The notes under the pieces were generated by a model. The model was not told the DNA's origin and searched no databases. It saw only the letters and a program-made list of their open reading frames with translations. The translations under genes were made by a program, and so were the position numbers. Positions 48,701 through 60,893 of a stretch of 64,000 bases of DNA are shown here, one piece after another. The stretch lies in NCBI RefSeq assembly GCF_015706575.1, contig NW_024037047.1, positions 9,366,632-9,430,631 of the forward strand. Reading direction: 5' to 3'. The stretch comes from Patiria miniata (taxonomy: Eukaryota; Echinodermata; Asteroidea; Valvatida; Asterinidae). How positions within the stretch are numbered: position 1 is the stretch's first letter; each line of letters opens with the position of its first letter.

Positions 48701-51700
48701 TACGGGATCCCAGATCTCAAGGTATGAAGAGGAAAACTCCCAGACCTAAACCCATTTCCTCACTGAGAGTGACAGGCTAGGCATCGTCTGACTCCAGGGT
48801 GCGCTGTTCACAGTACCAAAGTGTATATTTCATTTAGCTGCGTTTGATATTATTTCCGTCAGATTTACTTTTTACTTTATTTTACCTCGAAACACTGCTC
48901 TGAGGTCTTTGGGTTGATTATTTTAACAAAATTTATTTTGTCTCTTTTTTGTTTAATTTTTAGCTCGATCTAGCCACGACCTGCCTTAAAGCTGGTCTCA
49001 AGAATATCGGCACTGTCTTCCTGATGACTGACGCCCAGGTGGCAGACGAGAAATTCCTGGTGCTCATCAATGATCTGTTGGCCTCGGGAGAGATCCCCGG
49101 CCTACTGGCAGACGACGAAGTGGAGAACGTCATCGCGGGGGTCCGCAATGAGGTCAAGGGTCAAGGTTTGCAGGATACCAGGGACAACTGCTGGAAGTTC
49201 TACATTGACAGGCTGCGTCGCCAGCTAAAGGTGGGTCGCATTTGTATCTCGATCAACCGTGTTATAATTTGGAAGATATTGAAGTTCCGAGTCAGCAAAT
49301 ATTGAAGTGTCTTTGAGAGTTTGATGGATCTTATTTAGTTAAATTTGAATTTCTTTTTGATGTTGTTGCAGGTTGTTCTGTGTTTCTCTCCCGTGGGGAA
49401 CACCCTGCGTGTGCGTGGTCGTAAGTTCCCAGCCATCACTAACTGTACCAGTATTGACTGGTTCCATGAATGGCCTCAGGAAGCCTTGATGTCTGTCAGT
49501 AGCAGATTCCTGCAAGAGGTGGAACTTCTGGGGGTGAGTGGCACAAGGGTCTTTATCAAACCATGACTTCAACTCCGGGTTTGGATTCAAGAGATGTTAG
49601 GATCTTGACTTGGGAACCTTGGATCATAATTAGGTCCGTGTTTTGATTCGGAAAGTAATTCTGTGATCTGAGGTTACACATTACTCAAGTTTGTTTGAAC
49701 ATAGAAGGTTCTAAGTGTTTCTAAGGCCAGAGATTGAGCCGAAGCTGGTGACAATGCCAAGATTTGAAAATTGTTCCAATTTAATACACCATACCCCTTA
49801 GTGATTGATGAAATTGAAACTTTGCTATGGAATCAATGCAGATACTCTGGAAAGATTGACGTGGCTAACACTTTAACGTTCATTCGTTGAGATTAGCATT
49901 TAACTTGGTCACATAATTCTGTTGGAGCATGTGATGTAAATGCAGTGTAATCTGCATAAGTTAAACCTCAAGGGAACAGGTTCAAAATGTGACTAAAGCA
50001 GAGTTTTGAGTTAAGCAGGGTTGTATATCATTGTTATACTACTGAAGGGAATGGATTCTTTGTTTGACTTAACAGTTGTTTTGAGTTATCAGAGTTTGAC
50101 TTATCGAGATTTCACTGTAATAGTATAAAAAAAGTCCACTGATCTATATTTGGTCACTTTAAGCACTTGACATAACTTTAATAACTGGACTAGTCAAATC
50201 ATTTGAATGAGGTACTTCAAGACCTACGTTGATGAGCGTTGTTTGTGTTCATATTTGCAGCCTGAGTTGAAAAGCTCAGTGGCCGAGTTTATGGCCTACG
50301 TCCACACCAGCGTCAATGACATGAGTAAGATCTACCTGCAGAATGAACGTCGCTACAACTACACCACGCCTAAGAGCTTCCTGGAACAGATCAAGCTGTA
50401 TCAGAACCTGCTGGGACAGAAGAGTAAAGAGCTGACAGCAAAGATGGAACGTCTAGAGAATGGTCTGACCAAACTACAGAGCACTGCTCAACAGGTGGGT
50501 AACCAATCATCTCAGTCATGGAAACTACAAGAGCAACCATCTGAGCAGGAGCTGCTTTGAAATCATCCGTTTCTTACCTCTTGGCCCTTTCTGCCTTGCA
50601 GGTGGATGATCTGAAAGCCAAGCTGGCCTCCCAGGAGGAGGAGCTCAAGCTCAAGAATGAAGACGCTGACAAACTGATCCAGATCGTCGGCGTGGAGACT
50701 GAGAAAGTCAGCAAGGAGAAAGCCATCGCTGATGAAGAGGAGAAGAAAGTAGCTGCCATCAACGAAGCTGTGTCTAAGAAGGCTAGAGAGTGCGAGGAAG
50801 ACCTGGCCAAGGCTGAACCTGCCCTGAAGGCTGCTCAGGAAGCCTTGAACACTCTCAATAAGGTCAGTTCTAGTGTCTCTTTAATTTTAAACTTTGCTGA
50901 TAACACCAAGGGTTCCTGAAAAGTGTACAGACTGAGAGAGAATGATGAAGAAATGTTCAGTTTTAGAGGTTTGAGGAAACAAGAAATGATGTTCTAAAGA
51001 AATTCACAGAATCAGGTAGGGACTGAAAACCCAATCCTCGTGCTGGGATTTGAACCTGGGCCACAGAGGTGAAAAGTGAGAAAGGTACCACTGCAAGGGT
51101 TCACTTTTTGCATTCTTTTTTTCAATTTTGCATTACATGAGAAAAGCAAGACAGTTTTGAGGATTTCTAATTGTTTCTCGTTGGTTTGTGTCTTTCCCGT
51201 CTTCAGAATAACCTGACAGAGTTGAAGTCGTTCGGCTCCCCACCTAACCAGGTGGTCATGGTGGCCGGGGCAGTCATGGTCCTGCTAGCGCCCAACGGCA
51301 AAGTGCCCAAGGACAAGAGCTGGAAAGCCGCTAAGGTCATGATGGCCAAGGTAGGAGAGGCAACTTGAGCTGTCCATCCAGTTGGCTTCAGGCTTTGTCA
51401 AAATAGAAAAGTCTGGTGTTCAGAAATACATTGACATCGGGCAAATGACATGGCCTGATCGATGTTGATGCAGATGCAGCAACATAAGAGTGGCTTCTCA
51501 GCAAGCACCCAGAGATTCAACGTTTTTTTGTTTGTTTGTTTGGTTTCACACGCAAGAAGAAGAAGATCGGGCAAAACCTCATATACATTCCATCTTACAA
51601 ATGGAAAAACCTGGTGTTGCTGTCGAGTTGTACGTAATTATAGTGTGGTGCCCGGAATCCAAGATCTTGTGGATTATTTCAATCAATCGTAGGTTCAAAT

Positions 51701-54700
51701 TTAGCTTGTGTGATTAAGCTAAGTACTTAATAGACCGAACAGGGGTGATAATGTTGCACCCAAAACTAAATGTTGGTTGGCTATTCAGGAGCCATGATCA
51801 GTCGTAATGGCTTCGCTTTATAACTCACAAGCTGATTTACCCGATCATAGATTGGGTAGGGCGTATTTGTGTTGGGGTTGAATATGTGGGGAGTTAAATG
51901 TAAACGGGAGATTTACTTGAGAAGACATGCAGTTTTGTAAAATGTAAATGGGGGATTTAGTTGAGAAGACATGCAATTTCTGTGGTGCGATCTGAGGCAA
52001 TTTCTGACCACTATAGTAAAACCAATTGTTTCAAGCAAAATATCATCTTTTAAATACGTTTTTCGAGTTAGGAGTCATTGAATCAGCTATTCTGAGCAAT
52101 AGAATCATTATAGTAGGCTACATCTTTTATTCGGGGAAGAAAAAGTGGGGTGGGGGACACCCTCCACATTTTTCCACGGACGTGGAGTGATTTTGGCGCC
52201 GCGGGAGACCGCGGTCTCGGATCCATTCAGGAGCAAACATTTCTCGGAGGCCGAGTAAAACTTGCTCTTATATATATAGATTTTGTTCTGGTTTTCCATG
52301 TTTTTTTTCTGAATTGCCAGGTCATCTGCCTGTTTGTTTTATCATTTTGGTAATTAATTCCGTACTCATAGCTATTGGATTTGAACATGAATTGGATGTT
52401 TTCATGATTGGTGTGCTGTCTTTTAGGTGGATGCCTTCTTGGATGCGCTCATCAACTATGACAAAGAACACATCCATGAGAACAGTCTGAAGGCCATCCG
52501 TCCCTACCTGGATAATCCAGAATTTGATCCAGACTTGATCCGTAGCAAGTCCATGGCCGCTGCTGGCTTGAGTTCCTGGGCCCTCAACATCGTCAAGTTC
52601 TATGAGGTGTACTGTGATGTGGAACCCAAGCGTCTTGCCTTACAGAAAGCCAACGATGAGCTCCAGGCAGCTCAGGACAAACTCTCCATCATCAAGGCCA
52701 AAATTCAGGTAAGTCTTTGACATCTGTATATTCGAGATGCAATTTCATTAATCATTAGCATTGGATGGGAATAATAGAGTCAATGTTTAAATGGAAAAAG
52801 TCATTTCCAAGCTGATCGCAATTCAATGACAATTCGGTCACAAGTTATTATTATTATTTATTTGACCTGGCCAAATCATACAAATACTTAAGAAAACAAG
52901 GCAAAACAAGCAAATAAATAAGTAAACTAACATACAAACAATCAAAGAAATGAATGAATAAGTAGTAAATAAAATAATATGTTAATTAAATAACATATTA
53001 AATAACAAACAAAATAAAGATTGAGAAATAAGAAAAATAAACAAGAAAACAAAAATGATTAAATAACAAAGTCAATCAGAAGTGAGTCACAAATCAGTAA
53101 CAAGTCAATCATAAGTCAGTCACAAGGCCATCATAAGTCAGTCACAAGTCAATCATAAGTCAATCAAAGTCAATCATACTTCAGTCACAAATCAGTCACA
53201 AGTCAATCAAAGTCAGTCACAGGTCAATCATGCTTCAGTCACGGATCATTAACAAGTCAATAATAAGTCGGTCAGAAATCTATCGTGCGTCAGTGACAAG
53301 TCAATCAGAAGTCAATCAGAAATCGGTCACAAGTCAGTCAAAATCAGTCACAATTAGTCAATCATAAGTCTTTCACAAGTTAATCATAAGTCTGGTCACA
53401 AGTCAATTATAAGTCGGTCACAGATAAGTAACAAGTCAAAAATAAGTCAGTCAGAGATCAATCATACGTCAGTCACAAGTCACTCCAGACATACTAAGGG
53501 TTTGAACAGTGTCACAGTTGATTTGAAAAGCTGAGCACTTGACTTGATACCGACTGACTTGATGACTTATGATTTACACAAGAACTTGATTACAGATCTG
53601 CCAAATGAAGTCAAGCAGAGGGTGCTTGAATTTTCATCTTTGACATTAAAATTGTTGAACGGTGTATGTGATTTCTTGACTTCTAGGAACTTGATGCCAA
53701 TTTGGCCGAGCTGACCGCCAAGTTTGAGAAGGCTACAGGAGACAAGCTGAAATGCCAACAGGAGGCAGAGGCAACCACGCTGACAATCACCCTGGCCAAC
53801 CGTCTGGTGGGTGGCCTAGCCTCAGAGAATGTACGTTGGGGTGAGGCAGTAGCTGCATTCAAAGAAGCTGAAAAGACCCTGCGTAAGTTGACCTATACTC
53901 TATCAGGATTATACAGTGCTGCATCTACAGAACCAGCCGTGGTAAACTGGTCTAAAAATATGTCACTGCCATAAAATTCTGTGCACTCAGTTGTGTTGCT
54001 GTCCTCTGTTGACCAGTGCTGTACCTCATTTCTTTCTTGCAGCTGGTGATGTGTTATTGATCACTGCCTTTGTGTCGTACATGGGATGCTTCACCAAGAG
54101 CTTCCGTCTAGAGCTCATGGACAACATGTGGCTGCCTTTCATCAAATCACAGAAGGTAAAAACCTGGATTCTTTAAGAGTCACACACTTTGCTTTGACCA
54201 TAAATCACTCTTAATAGATTTCACAGTCAGTAGCTGTCCATTCTAAGTTCAATCTTTTCCTGCTAGCTTGGTAGCTGCTCTTAGCTTATCAATGTATAAA
54301 TCTAATTCACCCTCCTTCTTTCCACCAGACCCCAATCCCTACCACCGAGGGCCTAGATCCCCTCAGCCTTCTGACAGATGACGCCTCCATCGCAAGCTGG
54401 AACAACGAGAACCTGCCCAGTGATCGCATGTCCACCGAGAACGCCACCATCCTGTCCAGCTGTGAACGCTGGCCGCTCATGATTGATCCTCAGCTCCAAG
54501 GCGTCAAGTGGATCAAGACCAAATATGGAGAAGACCTGCGCGTGGTTCGACTGGGCCAGCGTGGGTACTTGGACGTTATTGAGCGGGCTATTTCCAACGG
54601 TGACACAGTTCTGATTGAGAATATGGAGGAATCGGTGGATCCAGTTCTAGACCCTGTACTTGGACGTAACACCATCAAGAAAGGACGGTAAGGGCTTTCT

Positions 54701-57700
54701 TCAGGCTTATTTTTTCAGTTAATTTTGCAGAACTGACAGAGAACAATTGAAATTACATTGACTTTTAAGTCTCTTGCTTCTAAAGAAGAACTTGTTAAGT
54801 TCGAAACGTCAGGCCGCATTTATTTGTTTAGATTTGTATACTTGAGGTCAATCCAGTCGGTAAGCAGTTTGCAGCAGTCCTATTCATTTTCATGACTTTG
54901 AAGTTGGATTTTTTTGTTAGGAAGTTCTATTTTACTTCAAGTTATAGTCAGTATGGGCTCCGTGCGCCAACAAAAGAGGGCGCATTTTTGCCTCTTTTGA
55001 GAGCTCCGTGAAAGGGATATACAGTGTGCACGTACTGTACTGTACTGCTTTGCGTGCGAAGTACGCACGACTTCCTGAATGTGTGCAAAAGTTATAGCCA
55101 CCGCGTCTTCGCGTGAGCGTCAGGCGTCGTCGGCGCGCGAATTCATTCGAATTCAACTTGCGATGGTCTCCGAGACTAATCCCCGCCTCCAATAACTTTG
55201 AATACATTTGAAATACGTAGTGGATGGATCGGGAACCAGTCTAGGTCACCCCCAACTCTCTTTTTCTGGCTGTTGATGGGGTACTTGTGCACAGAGCCCA
55301 TACGGCATTTGGAGTTATTCACGTTAACTTGTCTTACCTTTCTACAGATACATCAAGATTGGTGAGAAGGAAGTGGAGTACAATCCGCTCTTCCGTTTGA
55401 TCCTTCACACCAAGCTGGCTAATCCTCACTACAAACCTGAGATGCAGGCTCAGACCACGCTCATCAACTTCACTGTCACCCGCGACGGTCTGGAAGACCA
55501 GCTATTGGCTAACGTGGTGGCCCAGGAAAGACCCGACCTGGAAAAACTCAAGGTACCAGACTTGATGTCCGAGGATTACCATCTTGGATTTCTTACAGAA
55601 ACTGTTGGTTCAGAGTGAGGCTAAGTTAAAAAAGTCTGGTGCCTACCTGGAAAAGGCCAAGGTATTGGTATCTTGGGCTCAGAGTGAGACTGAGGTTGAA
55701 AATAGACTGGTGCCAAGTAGGCTTAACACCTGGGCCGAATTTCATTAAGTTGGGTACCAGAAAATATTGCATTAGTATGTGTTAAGCAAAATTCGGTGTA
55801 GCAACACTAATTGTGACCAGCAAATCACTCACATTTTTATTTCAGTCGGACCTGACTAAGCAACAGAACGACTTCAAGATTATCCTTAAGGAGCTAGAAG
55901 ACAACCTCCTCTCTCGTCTGTCCTCCGCTGAAGGAAACTTCCTGGGTGACACGGCCTTGGTGGAGAACCTAGAGACCACCAAGCGAACGGCCGCTGAGAT
56001 TGAGGTCAAAGTTGAAGAGGCAAAAATCACGGAGGTCAAGATCAATGAGGCTAGGGAGCTGTACCGACCTGCTGCTGCCAGAGCCTCGCTGCTGTACTTC
56101 ATCCTGAATGACTTGAACAAGATCAATCCTATCTATCAGTTCTCTCTCAAGGTAAACAGGCAGTTCCCCTCAATCTTTTGCTTTCTTGAAGTACACTGTT
56201 CACTAATCCAACATTGTGGTTGGCCATTTTGTTCATTAATGTCCCTCAATGTCAATTTTTTTTGTCGTCTTCACCATTGAGGGGAACTAGTACGTAGGGT
56301 CCATAAACTGTTTGAGATATGGTCGTTACTTCACAGAACCTAAACCTTTTTCAGATCAGAATTGTGAGGAAATTTCCCAACCCAGTGTTTTAAATTTGTT
56401 TGATACCAAGTTTATTTGATGTACAGCATGCTATGTCTCATATAAAATCACTCTTATTACAATCAGAATTTTTGTTCATCATAGGCGTTCAACGTAGTCT
56501 TTTCCAAGGCCATCGAGAAAGCGGAACCAGCCGAAGACGTCAAGGAACGCGTCATGAACCTGATTGATTTCATCACTTACTCTGTCTTCATCTACACCAC
56601 CAGGGGTCTGTTTGAGCAAGACAAGCTCATCTTCACCACGCAGGTTGCCCTTCAGGTTAGTGCGTTAATGCTGCAAATGATAACGATAGAGGGCGCTATG
56701 GTGCCTACTCACGAGAGCCAATAGAGGGCACAGAATGTACGTGCGTCTGTTAATTCAAATATCGAAAGCAAGCTGAACAAGAATGGCACACATTACACGT
56801 GGCTTATTTTCAAACGATCATGCCGACAAATTTTCATAGTTGTGTTCTTCACTGACTTGTTTTGATAAGCATTGCATACTAAGCACTACCTGGTTCATAG
56901 GTGACTGCGTCATACACACGCATGCACCACTGATTACCAGCACCCATTGGCTAAATATGCCACTTTGCCCTACTTCCAGTTCCAGTGGTCCCAATGCTAC
57001 TCAGTGTGTGGTGGGCGTGGTTTAAGTAGAAATGACGCAACACTTACAAACCAGATATGAGGGTTTAAATTAGGCCCTGTACATTTCTGTTGTTTTTACT
57101 GAAACATATTGTTAATTTGTTTTCTTGGCACCACAGATTCTCCTTATGAAAAAGGAAATCAACCCAGTTGAGCTGGAGTTCCTGCTGCGTTTCCCCTCTC
57201 AAGTCAACGTCACCAGTCCTGTGGATTTCTTGTCCAACCCTGCCTGGGGTGCCATCAAGGTAAAGCATGCTTCTTGATGAAAGCTGTATCTCGACTGAGA
57301 AGACAAAAACAGATCCACTCCATGTTTAATGCTTTGATATTTCATGGCATTCTTTATCGTCTCTTTTGTTTATCCAGTCCCTTGCGGCCATGGAGGAGTT
57401 CCGCAATCTGGACCGTGACATCGAAGGCTCGGCCAAACGCTGGAAGAAGTTTGTGGAGAGCGAGTGCCCTGAGAAGGAGAAGTTCCCCCAGGAATGGAAG
57501 AACAAATCTTCCCTGCAGAAACTCTGCATGATGCGTGCCTTACGCTCAGACAGAATGTCCTATGCAGTCAGGTAAGGGAGATGGTCAACATGCAAGACGT
57601 CATATCAAGTCATATCAGGCCAAACTTTGGAGTATTTCTTTTCAGGTTCCAATTCTTGATCTCAAGATCAGGCCAAAGAAAAAATCAAGTTTTAAAAACA

Positions 57701-60700
57701 AAGGCTTCAGTTTACACAGGCATACAAGTAGAATATCCATCATGAAAAACAGCCATTGATTATTAAAAATAACATGTAAAAATGTGTCTTCATGCAGGAA
57801 CTTCATCGAGGAGAAGTTGGGCACCAAGTACGTGGAGAACCGTTCCATAGACTTTTCCAAATCCTTTGAGGAGACAGGACCAGCTACCCCAGTCTTCTTC
57901 ATCCTGTCGCCGGGCGTGGACCCCCTGAAGGACGTAGAGGCCCTGGGCAAGAAGATTGGCTGGACGTTTGACAACAAGAACTTCCATAATGTGTCCTTGG
58001 GCCAAGGCCAGGAGATTGTAGCTGAACAGTGTATGGATCTGGCTGCCAAGGAGGGACATTGGGTCATCCTACAGGTCAGTCATATGGTATTCTTGTAGTC
58101 TCACCGTCAACAGATTCAAACAATTTGTCACCCTCATTAGTGTCAGCGCTACAGGGGGGCAGGGCCCCTCCCCCCCCCTCCCCCCCCCCCCCCCCAATTG
58201 TCTTCCTTCCAGTTTGCCCCCAAGAAAGTCAAACCAAAGAGAAAAAGGAAAAAAAAAAGCCATTAAGTAAAGCATGGTGACATTGTCATCAAAGTATATC
58301 AAATTTTTGCAGTTAAAGTTGTCAAATAAAAACTGTACATCGTCACTTTTGAAAATCCGCCAATCGAAAATTGATTTCATCTACTTTGTCATTAAAGAAC
58401 ATACACAAATTAAGGTATATTGTCCTTGTCATTGACATCCACCAATTTATTTACATCTTGTCACTGATTATTATTCAAGAAACTTTTTATTGTCATTGTA
58501 GAACATCCACTTGGTAGCCAAGTGGCTGAGCACCCTTGAGAAGAAACTGGAATCAACCGGCGAGGGAAGTCATCCTGACTATCGTGTCTTCATGAGCGCT
58601 GAACCTGCTGGCACACCAGATAACCACATCATACCACAGGTACACAAGAACTTGTGCTATTACCTTCAATTGAATACATGCCTTGCCTTTTTCTTTATTT
58701 CCCCGAGAATTGCCCAAGGTAATTGATAATGAGCAAGTTTTGCCCTCCTCTTCCCCAGGGTGTCCTTCAAGCCTCCATCAAGATCACCAACGAGCCCCCT
58801 ACCGGCATGTTTGCCAACCTCCACAAGGCCTTATATAACTTTGACCAGGACACGTTGGAGATGTGCGCCCGGGAGGCTGAATTCAAGGCTATCCTCTTCT
58901 CTCTGTGCTACTTCCACGCCGTGGTGGCCGAACGTCGTAAGTTTGGTCCCCAAGGCTGGAACCGAGTCTACCCATTCAACACCGGGGACTTGACTATCTC
59001 TGTCAATGTGTTGTACAACTACTTGGAGGCAAATTCTAAGGTAGGAGCAAGTTCCATCAAGAATTACGGTTACACATATTTTGATTAAAATTGATCAAAA
59101 TACAGTGATTGTTTGAAGCATAATGTGTCGTAATGTAAATCTCTTGCAAAGAAGTCTGTCAAGTTGCAAAAGCAATTGTAACGATGGTCAAATAAGTTTC
59201 TTTGATTTCTACAAAAAAGAATTAAAAATTGGCATTAATTTTCTTTAATAAGCCCACTTTAAAATTATTTTAGGGTTATAATAAATGTTATTTCTTGTAC
59301 AGAAACACACCACACCAAGCATACTGAAATGTGCATCCTTGTGGAGACATTTCTTTGTTCTCGTGTAGTAAAGTTTTCGAGTTTGAAAATGTAGTTTGAA
59401 AATGTTCTTATTTTAACCAGAATTAATATCCTTGGCTGAAATTCGGACTTTTCCTTTTTCTAAAACTTCCATTTGCGACAGATCAACGCACCTTGGAAAT
59501 TCCTAGTTTTTAAGTAAAATCCATATATCTATTTGGTCAAAACGTTGTGGAGACGTATTCATCTATAAAAATTGCCCTGTGGAGACGTATACAATCATTT
59601 GCTCCCTATTGTGTGCATGTCTCCAGAGGGCCGGTGTATCAGATCACAGAAGTTATAAGTGTTTATAAAGCAGAGTCATTCAGTCAAGATTCAGATTCCT
59701 GATTGTCTTGTCTTTGTTTGAATCTCTTAGGTACCATGGGAGGATCTGCGGTATTTGTTTGGTGAGATCATGTACGGTGGTCACATCACTGATGACTGGG
59801 ATCGACGTCTGTGTAGGACATACCTGGAGGAATACATGCAGCCTGATATGGTAAGCCCAAAGATGCTTAAACTCTGAATGGTATAGACCATTCTGGCAAA
59901 GGCCACGACTGCGGTCAAGCCTTGCTTTCGTGAATGCCAAAGACGTTCTCAATTTAAGGTAATGTGTATTTTGAACACACTATCGTTCATGGGAGTCATT
60001 GTCGTAGTTTGAATGTTTTTCTGTTTTCTTTTTCTAATTTTCAGCTTGATGGTGAGGTATACCTTGCGCCAGGCTTCCCCATCCCTCCCAACTCGGATTA
60101 TGTCGGCTACCATCAGTACATTGATGAGATCCTACCCCCAGAGAGCCCCTACTTGTACGGCTTACACCCCAACGCCGAGATTGGCTTCCTGACTACCACC
60201 TCCGACAATCTCTTCAAGGTGGTACTGGAAATGCAGCCGCGAGACAGTGGGGCCGGGGCAGGGGCTGGCTCCAGCAGAGAGGAGAAGGTTTGTAACACTT
60301 GTTGTTGCCCTCAAAACATAAAATCTAGATTCAAAATATGTCAGTCCAGGCAAAATACAAAGAAATCAGCGTATAGAAAAGCTGTCGCGGGTCGTTTTGC
60401 AAAGTGGGTCATGGTGCACTAGGGCAAGGATGCAGCAGTTTTCACAGCTTTTTGACAACATGCTTTGCTCTGGATTTTTGTGTGAATGACCAGTTTGCTT
60501 TATGAGTCTGTTGAATAGATTTTGTATTGTGTGGTTTCATGTCAGCAGTGAAGCGCGGAAAGTATACCACACAATGCAGAAATCGAAAAGTGAAGTTGTA
60601 AAGTGCTCTCTTAAAGGCCCAAGCACTAGACCTTCACGATGACATACACAATCATGACAATGGGCTTTAAAAAAAGGCATTCTGAATACTGACCTGAATA

Positions 60701-60862
60701 TTAAACAAAGTTTTCTGCAAAAAATGGCGATGAGAGCATATAGCACCATTGAAATAGATTGCTTCCTTATTGGAGACCAAGGCCTGCTTATTAGAAAATA
60801 TTGCTTGGCAAATTTATAAACCTAGCGGAATACCAACGCTAAAACCTGTCACTAATAGTTGT

Positions 60863-60893
<31 letters not shown>

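Larger units (their letters stand above)
50261..53882 (+). other. Dynein stalk and microtubule-binding domain exons
   Basis: Five exons, residues 2980-3351: 50261-50494, 50602-50862, 51207-51350, 52427-52708, 53687-53882. The first two encode coiled coil CC1 (Glu/Lys-rich heptads such as [20 protein letters not shown]). The middle two encode the tip, with [25 protein letters not shown] and [25 protein letters not shown]. The last two encode CC2. Nothing is missing. Confidence 0.93.
54043..57259 (+). other. Dynein AAA5 exons
   Basis: Six exons, residues 3352-3777: 54043-54155, 54329-54687, 55348-55552, 55846-56151, 56485-56655, 57137-57259. Characteristic pieces are [56 protein letters not shown] and [17 protein letters not shown]5 has no nucleotide-binding motif, as is normal. 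Confidence 0.93.

Noticed and set aside
50574..50810. Minus-strand Ser/Ala-rich frame
   Set aside because: Antisense of the Glu/Lys-rich stalk coiled-coil exon; the composition is simply the complement of that coding sequence.
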